NCBI GenBank assembly: GCA_017623935.1
Contig: JAGAOC010000101.1
Coordinates: 1 to 44,902 of the forward strand
Source of the DNA: Agathobacter sp.
Lineage (GTDB): Bacteria; Bacillota; Clostridia; Lachnospirales; Lachnospiraceae
Direction of reading: 5' to 3'
DNA length: 44,902 bases
Shown piece by piece: positions 32,662 to 40,852 of the stretch (its first letter is position 1; each line of letters begins with the position of its first letter). The notes beneath the pieces were generated by a model, which saw only the letters and a program-made list of their open reading frames with translations, had not been told where the DNA came from and searched no databases. Position numbers and translations under genes: made by a program.

Positions 32662-34452
32662 ATGAAATTTTCCCATATTGCAGAGGAATTTCTCCATTTG
32701 TCCCTAAAAATTAAATGTTGTATTCTGGCTGTTTTTCTACTATTTAGTTCCTTTCTTTATCAAAAACAATGGGATTATGGGCTTTATCTTATCCCCGTCC
32801 TATCCGATGGAACCAGACAATTTTCTGATTTTACCATAGATCTTTTTCGGGAAGAACTCTCCCTCAATACTTTAAATCTGCATTATACGCTAAATGATCC
32901 CTCTTCCTATGGAATAACTTCTTATGAGATTTCTTTGGGTGGTTTTTCTACGGAGTCCGACAGTAAGGCATTGGATCAGACTCTCTTTCAGCTTCACTTA
33001 TTAGGGCAAAATCCTTTGTCTACTTCCCAACAGCTGACTTGGGACACTTTGACTTCCTGTCTGCAAGAACAAAAAGAATTAAATGATTTTTCCTATTATA
33101 GAGAATACATAAGCCCTTCCGGTGGCACTCTGTTCCAGCTTCCTGTGCTTTTTGCGGAATATGAACTGGAATCTGCGGCTGATGTGGAAGAATATCTTGC
33201 CCTTTTGTCCCTGACGAACTCCTATTTTGGAGAGCTCATGAATTATGAACGGGCAAAGTCAGACGCAGGGCTTTTTATGTCGGAGGAAATCTGCTTATCC
33301 ATTATTGAAGAATGCGAAAATTTTCTAAAAAATAAAGAAGATCACTATCTGATCACCACTTTTGAGAATCGGATATCAAAAATTGAGTCCCTTCCTGCCG
33401 AGCAGAAGAACTATTTTTGCTCTGAAAATAAGGCTGTTTTGGAAGATTATGTCTTTCCAGCCTATGAAAATGTGATCTCTACTCTAAAAGAGCTCTCTAA
33501 AACCGGAACCAATGACTGGGGTCTTTGCTTTCTGCCAGAGGGAAGAGAATATTACGTGGAATTGCTCCAAGATTGCACCGGCTGCCAGGATAGCCCGGAA
33601 GAACTTTTTGCCCGGATTGAGCAGGCAAGGCTAGAGGATATTACAGAATGTACCCTTCTTCTGGCACAAGATCCAACTCTTGCAGACAACTTAACCCAAG
33701 ATCTTTCCTATAAAAATGAAGAAGAAATGATCTCTGCCCTGCAAAATGCTATGGCAGATGACTTTCCATCTCCTGTTTACTCAACCTGTGAGGTTTTGTA
33801 TGTTGATCCATCCATGAAGGAAGTGCTGGCTCCTGCCTTCTATATTACTGCTCAACTGGATTCCTACGAGGAAAGTTGTATTTATATCAATAATGCCTCT
33901 TCTTATCCTGAGATTGAGTATTTTACAACAATTGCCCATGAGGGCTATCCCGGACACCTATATCAGACTATGATGACTTATGGTTATGGATTTGATCCGG
34001 TACGATCCCTTTTGGATTTTCCCGGATTTGTAGAGGGGTGGGCAACCTATGTGGAAATGATGTCTTACTACTATGCAGGTCTTTCAGAAGAAGAAGCTGG
34101 TCTTTTGCAGCATAATCAGGCGGCTACCTTGAGTCTTTATGCCTCCTCTGATATTGGAATTCACTTCTTCGGATGGGATTTGGAAGATATGATGGACTTC
34201 TGGTCTTCTTATGGTATTACCAATGCCAGTGCCATAAAAGAAATTACCGAGATTATCCTAAGTAATCCCGGTAACTATCTAAGCTATTATGTTGGTTATT
34301 TGAATTTTATGGATCTGCGGCAGCAGTTTCAAGAAGAATATGGAGATGATTTCTCTTTAAAAGCTTTCCATGAAGCCATTCTTCGAATCGGTCCTACTTC
34401 CTTTGATCTGTTGGAAAAATATATACCATTATATTATTCTCCCCAGACCTGA
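32662..34452 (+). CDS. DUF885 family putative metallopeptidase, membrane-anchored
   Basis: A 596-residue protein, one of few on the plus strand. A membrane segment (about 16-33) is followed by a long alpha-helical DUF885 domain. The zinc-peptidase-like signature is His426-Glu427-GYPG-His431, with a further Glu458 in VEGWATYVE, the usual third ligand region of this gluzincin-like family. It probably acts outside the membrane. Substrates are unknown; relatives are often annotated as DUF885 or M3-like peptidases. ATG with a weak AGGT site. It is convergent with capA-like and overlaps it by 19 bases. Confidence 0.88.
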   Translation: MKFSHIAEEFLHLSLKIKCCILAVFLLFSSFLYQKQWDYGLYLIPVLSDGTRQFSDFTIDLFREELSLNTLNLHYTLNDPSSYGITSYEISLGGFSTESDSKALDQTLFQLHLLGQNPLSTSQQLTWDTLTSCLQEQKELNDFSYYREYISPSGGTLFQLPVLFAEYELESAADVEEYLALLSLTNSYFGELMNYERAKSDAGLFMSEEICLSIIEECENFLKNKEDHYLITTFENRISKIESLPAEQKNYFCSENKAVLEDYVFPAYENVISTLKELSKTGTNDWGLCFLPEGREYYVELLQDCTGCQDSPEELFARIEQARLEDITECTLLLAQDPTLADNLTQDLSYKNEEEMISALQNAMADDFPSPVYSTCEVLYVDPSMKEVLAPAFYITAQLDSYEESCIYINNASSYPEIEYFTTIAHEGYPGHLYQTMMTYGYGFDPVRSLLDFPGFVEGWATYVEMMSYYYAGLSEEEAGLLQHNQAATLSLYASSDIGIHFFGWDLEDMMDFWSSYGITNASAIKEITEIILSNPGNYLSYYVGYLNFMDLRQQFQEEYGDDFSLKAFHEAILRIGPTSFDLLEKYIPLYYSPQT

Positions 34453-35702
34453 TCCACAACTTTGTTACATTCCTCCAGAGAAAAATCAGCATCTTGCAGA
34501 TTGATGAGATTTTCCTCTGCCAATTCGCTGGTATAATCGGACAGATAGTACACAGTAAATTCTTTTCCTTCTGCAACATGCGAGACAATTGGAATCGCAT
34601 CGTAATCTGCAATTACTACTTCTCCGGATTCATTCCTCTCCAAAGTGACATCTGCAATACCGCCAACCATGCGGTGGGTCAGATCTCCTTTGGTGCTGGA
34701 AGTTCCATTTACGAAATTTCCAATGGAATAATACACCAACATACCATTTCCTTGTTCATCGGTTATCCACTCCACAGGCTCGATCACATGGGGATGAGTT
34801 CCAATGACCAGATCCACCCCACACTCAAAGAAAAGTTTTGTCCATTTTTCCTGTTTTGCATCGGATTCTAAGCGATATTCTGTTCCCCAATGAGGACAGA
34901 CTATGGTAAAATCCGCAATACTTTCCGCTTTTTCCACATCTGCCCGTATTTTATCCTCTTTCAGATAATTCACAAGATAAGGCATATCTGACGGCGTCTT
35001 TATGCCGTTTGTTCCGTAAGTATAATTCAAAATGGCTATCTTTATTCCATTTTCCTCATAGACATAGATATCTTCATCCTGCTCCTGTTGGGACTTATTG
35101 ATCCCTAGATACTCAATATCCGGGTAGTTGGTGTCCCAAAATTCCATGCAATTCATAACACCATTTTTCTTCTTGTCAAGAGCATGATTGGTAGCATGAA
35201 GGATTACATCAAATCCTGCTTTAACCTCTGCATCGCCTAACTCAGTTGGGGAATTGAAACTTGGATATCCGCTATATCCCAGTTCTTCGCCCCCTAAAAT
35301 GGTCTCCTGATTCACGATGGCCAGATCCGCCTCTTCTATCGTATCCTTTACATTTTCAAATAAATGGTCAAAATTATAGGTTCCGTCCTCCTGCTTTCCA
35401 GAATTGACTACCTTCATATGCATGAGCATATCCCCTACCATAACGATCCTAAGGGAATTATCCTCTTCTTCGCTTTCTGTCTCCTGAAATTCAGTAGACT
35501 CAGTCTCATTTATTTCAGTATCCTCAGCCTTCACTATTTCAGAATTTTCAGTATTAGACGATATGCCTGATTCTCTTTCCCATACCTCTTTGGTATCTTC
35601 ATTGTTCTGCATCAAAAAAGGAATCAAAAAGATCGCTCCTATAATAAGGACAATTCCTCCTATGAAAATTCCGATCAGTTTTTTAGCTTCTTTTTTCCCC
35701 AT
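34434..35702 (-). CDS. CapA-family (poly-gamma-glutamate type) metallophosphatase-like protein
   Basis: A 422-residue protein with an N-terminal membrane anchor (about 10-30), a Glu/Thr/Ser-rich stalk (35-80) and a CapA/PgsA-type calcineurin-like domain (about 84-400). Metal-site motifs are VMVGDMLMH, NQETIL, HATNHALD, CPHWGTEY and IGTHPHVIEPVEW. CapA relatives take part in poly-gamma-glutamate synthesis, but no capB/capC genes are seen, so another surface role is likely. Its last 19 bases overlap the DUF885 gene end. ATG with GGAG. Confidence 0.9.
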   Translation of the reverse strand: MGKKEAKKLIGIFIGGIVLIIGAIFLIPFLMQNNEDTKEVWERESGISSNTENSEIVKAEDTEINETESTEFQETESEEEDNSLRIVMVGDMLMHMKVVNSGKQEDGTYNFDHLFENVKDTIEEADLAIVNQETILGGEELGYSGYPSFNSPTELGDAEVKAGFDVILHATNHALDKKKNGVMNCMEFWDTNYPDIEYLGINKSQQEQDEDIYVYEENGIKIAILNYTYGTNGIKTPSDMPYLVNYLKEDKIRADVEKAESIADFTIVCPHWGTEYRLESDAKQEKWTKLFFECGVDLVIGTHPHVIEPVEWITDEQGNGMLVYYSIGNFVNGTSSTKGDLTHRMVGGIADVTLERNESGEVVIADYDAIPIVSHVAEGKEFTVYYLSDYTSELAEENLINLQDADFSLEECNKVVDQVWGE

Positions 35703-35732
35703 GCGTATCTCCCGACTTCTTTATCATTTTCC

Positions 35733-36593
35733 TTATAGTAACTGCTGGTAAATATCCCGTTTACTGACTCCCCGATCCTTCGCCACTTGCTTCATGGCTT
35801 CTTTTCGATCCATTCCCTGGGATTCATAATGATCCATATGCTCTTCCACAGTCATGCTCTCCCAGCTTGCCTGTTTCTCTTTTTCTATTTCCTTCGGGTC
35901 TTTTCCTTCCAGAACCAGAACATATTCACCTCTTGGTTCGGTCTCTTTATAATAAGTAATGATATCCTCTAAGGTACTTTGAATTTTTTCTTCATGTTTC
36001 TTGGTAAGTTCTCTACATACAGTAATCTTGCGGTTTCCCAAGGTTTTGAGCAATTCTTCCAAGGTCTTTACCAAATGATGAGGTGCCCCATACAGGATAA
36101 TGGTACGAGTCTCTTCTTTTAATCCTTCTAACACTGCTGCCCGTTCTTTCTTATCTCTCGGCAAAAATGCTTCAAAAGCAAATCGTCTGGTTGGAAGCCC
36201 GGACATGGTAAGGGCTGTGATACAGGCAGCTGCACCAGGAAGAGAAGTCACAGGTACTCCCTCTTCATAACAGATCCGCACCAGATCTTCGCCCGGATCC
36301 GATATACCCGGAGTTCCGGCATCCGTGATCAAAGCGATGTTCTTTCCTTCTTTTAATTTGTTCACCAACTGATACGCCTTTTCAATCTTATTGTACTCAT
36401 GATAACTGGTCATAGGCGTCTTTATCTCAAAATGATTTAATAATTTAATGGAATTTCGAGTATCCTCTGCTGCGATCAGATCTACTTCTTTTAGGGTTCG
36501 AAGTACCCGATAGGTAATATCTTCCAGATTTCCGATGGGTGTAGCACATAGATACAATGTGCCACAGGAAGCAGACTTTCTATTTTCTTCCAT
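35733..36593 (-). CDS. rsmI: 16S rRNA (cytidine-1402-2'-O)-methyltransferase RsmI
   Basis: A 286-residue tetrapyrrole-methylase-fold enzyme. Family motifs are LYLCATPIGNLEDITYRVL, AAEDTRNSIKLL, ALITDAGTPGISDPGEDLV and LPGAAACITAL. It methylates the ribose of C1402 in 16S rRNA. The ATG at 36591-36593 is preferred: AAGGAGG lies 8 bases upstream and inside the longer frame. A strong terminator stands between it and the TrmN6-like gene upstream, and its promoter is not obvious. Confidence 0.95.
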   Translation of the reverse strand: MEENRKSASCGTLYLCATPIGNLEDITYRVLRTLKEVDLIAAEDTRNSIKLLNHFEIKTPMTSYHEYNKIEKAYQLVNKLKEGKNIALITDAGTPGISDPGEDLVRICYEEGVPVTSLPGAAACITALTMSGLPTRRFAFEAFLPRDKKERAAVLEGLKEETRTIILYGAPHHLVKTLEELLKTLGNRKITVCRELTKKHEEKIQSTLEDIITYYKETEPRGEYVLVLEGKDPKEIEKEKQASWESMTVEEHMDHYESQGMDRKEAMKQVAKDRGVSKRDIYQQLL

Positions 36594-36625
36594 AACGAAT
36601 TCCTCCTTCATTTCTCTTGTAAAAG

Positions 36626-36654
36626 GAAAACAGACAGGGGTTGCCCCTATCTGT
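36626..36654 (-). terminator. Terminator of the decarboxylase-to-methyltransferase operon
   Basis: An 11-base stem ACAGACAGGGG (36630-36640) / CCCCTATCTGT (36644-36654) with one G-U pair and a TTG loop. It is followed on the minus strand by TTTTCCTTTT. It lies 4 bases after the methyltransferase stop. Confidence 0.85.
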
Positions 36655-36658
36655 AATT

Positions 36659-37405
36659 TTAATATCCATATATGTCGTATATTTCTCTAGTGTAGACTCC
36701 TGGTTTTTCATATACGATCAAAGGTTTTTCCACGGTAAGACGGCTCTTTCCGCCACGAAGTCCTTCAATCAGTACCATGTTTGGCTCCTTATCTACATAA
36801 GGATACACTAACTGCATTCTCTTCGGCTCAATATGGTATTCTATCATTTTACTAAAGATCTCCGCCAGCCGAAATGGGCGATGCACCATATAGAACCTTC
36901 CCTGAGGTCGAAGGATACGGGCACTTTCCCGAAGGATGTCCTCTAGATCACACAAGATCTCATGTCGGGCAATGGCTTTTGCGTCTCCTGGATTAGTAAG
37001 TCCGTGCTGTCCTATCATATAAGGTGGATTAGTGGTGATCACATCAAAACTACAGGCTCCGAAAATAGAAGACGCTTCTTTGATATCTCCTGTTACAATA
37101 GAAACCTTCTCTTCCAATCCATTATAAGCCACGCTGCGAGCTGCCATATCAGCACTTTCCGGCTGAATCTCCAGACCACAAAAGGATTCGCCTTCTGTTT
37201 TTGCTTCTAAAAGAATCGGGATGATACCTGTTCCTGTGCCCAGATCCAGCGCTTTCTCCCCCTTCTTTACTTTAGCAAAACCAGAGAGCAACACCGCATC
37301 CATACCAAAACAGAACCTTCCCGGATCCTGGATGATATAATATCCATTCCGGTGCAGTTCATCTAAACGTTCTGTTTCTTTTACCAGACTAGGATTCTTC
37401 ATCAT
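36659..37405 (-). CDS. TrmN6-like tRNA1(Val) (adenine-N6)-methyltransferase
   Basis: A 248-residue Rossmann-fold methyltransferase. The SAM site is LDLGTGTGIIPILLEAK and the N6-adenine motif is NPPY in TTNPPYMIG. The N-terminal GYYIIQDPGRFCFGMDAVLLSGFA is typical of the YfiC/TrmN6 group. It starts at ATG-ATG (37400-37405), overlapping the ricT 3' end by 14-17 bases. A much longer frame extends upstream only because the ricT repeat tail is open in several frames. Ribosome site weak, so coupling to ricT is likely. Confidence 0.88.
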   Translation of the reverse strand: MMKNPSLVKETERLDELHRNGYYIIQDPGRFCFGMDAVLLSGFAKVKKGEKALDLGTGTGIIPILLEAKTEGESFCGLEIQPESADMAARSVAYNGLEEKVSIVTGDIKEASSIFGACSFDVITTNPPYMIGQHGLTNPGDAKAIARHEILCDLEDILRESARILRPQGRFYMVHRPFRLAEIFSKMIEYHIEPKRMQLVYPYVDKEPNMVLIEGLRGGKSRLTVEKPLIVYEKPGVYTREIYDIYGY

Positions 37406-38720
37406 AGTCTGCTTTGTCTCTGCGGTAGCCTTTTCTGTCAAAATTACGTTTTCCTTTTCCATCATGTTTGTATTTTGAATGGTGGTTGTTCTTGTCATAG
37501 GAAGAATTGTTTCCTCGGTTGTTATGCTGATACTTGTCTTTTCTGTCGTACCGATTGTACTTTTCGTTTCGATCAGACTGTTCTCCTCTGTCGTTTCTGT
37601 CGTATCGGCTATTTCTATCATATCGGTCAGACTGTTCTCCGCGGTTATTTCTATCGTATCGGTCGTTCCTGTCTCCTCGATCACTTCTGTCGTATCGATC
37701 AGTCTGTTCTCCGCGGTTATTTCTATCGTATCGGTCGTTCCTGTTTCCACGATCATTTCTGTCATATCGATCGTTTCTGTCTCCTCGATCGTTTCTGTCT
37801 CCATGATCCTGTCTCTCTTGCTTCTGAACTTTCTCCTCTGCCACTCCTGGATCTTCCAGACCTTCTAATTCCTTTAATTCTTCTTCTGTTAATTTCACAT
37901 CCTTACGATATGCGCGGAATTTTAATTTATCAACCGGATAATCTCTTAACTCTTTCTCTTCTCCGTTATCAATGATAACTTTTACATTCTGGCGAAGAAC
38001 GCTGACAGAAGAGACTTCTCCTCTCCAGCCTTCCGGAGTAGTCACAGTATCTCCTACAGATGGGAGACGGCTGTTCAGATATTCGTAAGTCTCCTGCTCA
38101 TTTTTCAGGCAACACATCAGTCTGCCGCAAACCCCTGAGATCTTAGTTGGATTTAAGGAAAGATTCTGCTCTTTCGCCATCTTAATGGAAACTGGCGCAA
38201 AATCAGCTAAATAAGTTCTACAACAAAGCTCTCTTCCACAGATTCCAACACCGCCCATCATTTTTGTCTCATCTCTGACACCAATCTGGCGAAGTTCAAT
38301 TCTGGTACGGAAAACTGCTGCCAGATCTTTTACCAGATCACGGAAATCAATTCTTCCGTCTGCTGTAAAATAGAAGAGCAGCTTATTGTTATCGAAGGTA
38401 TATTCTGCACTTACCAGCTTCATTTCCAGTTCGTGCTTTAAAATCTTCTCTTTACAGATAGCAAAGGCCTCTTTTGCCCTCTCTTTATTTCTCTCCATGA
38501 CCTTCTCGTCTTCATCCGTTGCCACACGAAGCACCGGTTTTAAAGGCTGGATCACCTGATCGTCCTCAACATCCTTTGGTGGAATCAGAACAGTTCCCAT
38601 TTCCACACCACGGGCAGTCTCCACGATTACATGCATTGCCATTTCTAAGTCGTAATCGGAAGGATCAAAGTAATAAATCTTACCTGCCTGTTGAAAACGA
38701 ACTCCTACAACTTTAATCAT
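37389..38720 (-). CDS. ricT: PSP1-domain protein RicT (YaaT) with long Asp/Arg/Asn repeat tail
   Basis: A 443-residue protein. Residues 1-280 are the PSP1/RicT domain with two Cys clusters, CGRELCC (161-167) and CGRLMCC (198-204), which in Bacillus help bind an iron-sulfur cluster in the RicA-RicF-RicT complex that supports sporulation and RNase Y action. Residues 300-430 are a low-complexity tail of about ten units like RNDRYDRN(N/D)RG, then a Lys/Asn/His-rich end. Bacillus YaaT has only about 275 residues, so the tail is an addition. It follows holB by 3 bases. ATG with AAGGAG. Confidence 0.93.
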   Translation of the reverse strand: MIKVVGVRFQQAGKIYYFDPSDYDLEMAMHVIVETARGVEMGTVLIPPKDVEDDQVIQPLKPVLRVATDEDEKVMERNKERAKEAFAICKEKILKHELEMKLVSAEYTFDNNKLLFYFTADGRIDFRDLVKDLAAVFRTRIELRQIGVRDETKMMGGVGICGRELCCRTYLADFAPVSIKMAKEQNLSLNPTKISGVCGRLMCCLKNEQETYEYLNSRLPSVGDTVTTPEGWRGEVSSVSVLRQNVKVIIDNGEEKELRDYPVDKLKFRAYRKDVKLTEEELKELEGLEDPGVAEEKVQKQERQDHGDRNDRGDRNDRYDRNDRGNRNDRYDRNNRGEQTDRYDRSDRGDRNDRYDRNNRGEQSDRYDRNSRYDRNDRGEQSDRNEKYNRYDRKDKYQHNNRGNNSSYDKNNHHSKYKHDGKGKRNFDRKGYRRDKADYDEES

Positions 38721-38723
38721 TTC

Positions 38724-39713
38724 TTAATTCTCCTTTATAGTCAACAGCAGCAGCTCTATTACCAACTCAAAATTCACATTGGCATTGAGACGGACTTTGG
38801 CTTTTTCCAAAGCCTCAATGATCATCTCTAAATTACGATAAGATCGTTTTGCTGCCTGTCTTTTTATATCATAAACCTCATCCTTAAAAATGAGTTTATT
38901 TACATCGTTTGTTGCCTTGAAATATAGTACATCCCGAAACCAGATCATCATCAGATCAAAATAATCCTGTATCTCTAATTTATACTCTGTGATCTGCTTT
39001 ACCGCGGCATTCATTTCATATAAGTCAATGTCATCTAACCTCTTTAACAACTGAAGCACAGATGCTTTTAATTCGTTGAAATCATCAGAAGAAGCCAGCT
39101 GAATGGCTTTTCCTACATTTCCCTGGGCGAATGCTGTGCAGATATCTGCCTGATAATCCGGTATCTGATAATGACTCATGAGGTGCTGCTTGATGGTGCT
39201 ATCCCACACTGCCTTCAAGGAAAGTACCACACACCGGGACAAAATTGTCTGTAAAAAGCTGTCCGCATTGGTTGTTAAAAGCATGATAATGGCATATGCC
39301 GGTGGCTCTTCAATCGTCTTAAGAAGAGCATTCTGTGCCTGCACATTCATTTTCTCTGCTTCGTCAATGATATAGATCTTATAGCGACTGCTATAAGGCT
39401 TGATCACAATATCATTATTTACTTGACTACGAATATCATCTACACCAATAGTATTCGGCTTCTCATGAGAAACATAAATAATATCCGGCTGATTATAAGC
39501 CATTGCCTGTTTACAAGATTTACACTCCAAACATGGAGTTTTCTCTCCTGTCTCACACTGGAGGGTCATCGCAAATGCTTCCGCCAACATTCTCTTTCCA
39601 GACTTGTCCGGTCCATTGAAAATGTATGCATGAGAAACCTTGTCCATTTCAATGGCACTTTCTAAGTGCTCAATAATTTGTGCGTGTCCTATAATGTCTT
39701 TAAATCCTGCCAT
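38724..39713 (-). CDS. holB: DNA polymerase III delta' subunit
   Basis: A 329-residue AAA+ clamp-loader subunit. It shows GHAQIIEHLESAIEMDKVSHAY, a P-loop-like NGPDKSGKRMLA, a zinc module CETGEKTPCLECKSC and the sensor region EAEKMNVQAQNALLKTIEEPP (in two parts). It helps load the sliding clamp at replication forks. The ATG at 39711-39713 has GGAGGG upstream; the longer frame adds 18 residues without a site. It stands between yaaR and ricT, as in other Bacillota. Confidence 0.95.
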   Translation of the reverse strand: MAGFKDIIGHAQIIEHLESAIEMDKVSHAYIFNGPDKSGKRMLAEAFAMTLQCETGEKTPCLECKSCKQAMAYNQPDIIYVSHEKPNTIGVDDIRSQVNNDIVIKPYSSRYKIYIIDEAEKMNVQAQNALLKTIEEPPAYAIIMLLTTNADSFLQTILSRCVVLSLKAVWDSTIKQHLMSHYQIPDYQADICTAFAQGNVGKAIQLASSDDFNELKASVLQLLKRLDDIDLYEMNAAVKQITEYKLEIQDYFDLMMIWFRDVLYFKATNDVNKLIFKDEVYDIKRQAAKRSYRNLEMIIEALEKAKVRLNANVNFELVIELLLLTIKEN

Positions 39714-39788
39714 GATTCGCCCTCCTTTTCCGGTGGTAAGAGAGATTGCGCTTCCCGCGCTCCACATCCTCTTGATCTATCTTATATA

Positions 39789-40229
39789 TTAAGTGAAAAT
39801 ATCCAGCAATAAACCTTCAATCTCCCCTATCTTCTCCAAAATAGCAATATGATCCTGCTCGTCACTAACTAATGCCGTTGCAAGTTCATCCAGATTCTGA
39901 TCCACTAATCGGATAATTCCATAAACCCTGTGACGTCCCTTTCGATCAAGGAAGTTCTCACGGGAAAACTTATGGGAACGGTACACCACTTCATTCATGA
40001 ATTCTTTGATCAGTCCCCGGTATCTCTTTAGATCACGGATATCCATATGCTGTGCGATTCTCTCACCTTGAAGTGTAATATCATTTAAAAGTGAATCCAC
40101 CTTCGCTTGAAGCTCCGCATCGCCAATGGCACTGGCAAGTGCAAATTTAAAGGAGCCGTCACTTTTTTCGACTTTACTGCCTTCTGTGACATTCGTGACC
40201 ATATTTAATTCATTAATCTTAATTGCCAC
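39789..40229 (-). CDS. yaaR: YaaR family protein (DUF327)
   Basis: A 146-residue helical protein of the YaaR/DUF327 family, with LLNDITLQGERIAQHMDIRDLKRY, IKEFMNEVVYRSHKFSRE and HRVYGIIRLVDQNLDELA. It is usually next to holB and ricT; function poorly known. The start is GTG at 40227-40229 with AAAGGAG upstream, directly against the stop of the guanylate-kinase-like gene. Confidence 0.9.
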   Translation of the reverse strand: MAIKINELNMVTNVTEGSKVEKSDGSFKFALASAIGDAELQAKVDSLLNDITLQGERIAQHMDIRDLKRYRGLIKEFMNEVVYRSHKFSRENFLDRKGRHRVYGIIRLVDQNLDELATALVSDEQDHIAILEKIGEIEGLLLDIFT

Positions 40230-40829
40230 TTAGGTCTCCTTTCCAGTTTCCTTAATATAGGAAACGATCTCCTCTATGGTATCCTCCAAACAATCATTGA
40301 TAAACCGTTTGGTAATATTACATTCTTTCAGATTTTCTTCTGAAAAATCTGCCGCGTCACTCAAAAAGCGGCGGCACATCTCTTCATATTTCGGGATTCC
40401 CTGTCTTTCCCGGCTGATTGCCCGAAGCAATCTCTCTCCATCTTCCACTTCAATATAGATTGGAAAGACCACATCTTCTCCAAAATATCGACGGATACTC
40501 CGGTAAGTATCCAGGGTTCCGATCAATAGATAGTCTCCCTTGGACAGATCGATCTGCCCGTCATCTGCTGTAAAGTACTTCCAGCAGCCATACACGGTAT
40601 CATACGCCCGCAATTCTATGATCTTATTCTGGTTCTGTAATTCTTCTGCTCTCTCATTCGTACAGAAAAAGTATTCTCTTCCGTCTTCCTCCCCTTCCCG
40701 AATAGGACGGGTGGTATAAGGAATGACTTTCCTAAGGGAAATCTCCGGTCTGTGAAACAGTTCCCGGTAGATCGTATCTTTTCCTGTGGCACTTTTGCCC
40801 ATGACGCAAAATATTCTGCCCATCTTCAT
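40230..40829 (-). CDS. Guanylate kinase-like protein
   Basis: A 199-residue P-loop kinase of the guanylate kinase family. The phosphate loop is MGKSATGKDTIY (10-21) and the GMP-binding segment is PYTTRPIREGEEDGREYFF, close to the family's TTRxPRxGExxGxxY. It probably turns GMP to GDP or is a paralogue with another role; its place beside a decarboxylase and yaaR rather than rpoZ suggests a second copy. The ATG at 40827-40829 is chosen (GAGG 6 bases upstream); another ATG lies two codons on. The upstream decarboxylase stop is 23 bases away. Confidence 0.85.
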   Translation of the reverse strand: MKMGRIFCVMGKSATGKDTIYRELFHRPEISLRKVIPYTTRPIREGEEDGREYFFCTNERAEELQNQNKIIELRAYDTVYGCWKYFTADDGQIDLSKGDYLLIGTLDTYRSIRRYFGEDVVFPIYIEVEDGERLLRAISRERQGIPKYEEMCRRFLSDAADFSEENLKECNITKRFINDCLEDTIEEIVSYIKETGKET

Positions 40830-40852
40830 GCCCTGCCTCAAGTATAATGTGA

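Noticed and set aside
37406..37804. Upstream extension of the methyltransferase frame, rich in Thr/Glu/Ile repeats
   Set aside because: It is the shifted-frame reading of the ricT repeat tail; the true methyltransferase domain starts at the ATG pair at 37400-37405.
37475..37975. Plus-strand open frames opposite the ricT tail
   Set aside because: They mirror the low-complexity repeats, have no ribosome sites and no recognisable domains.
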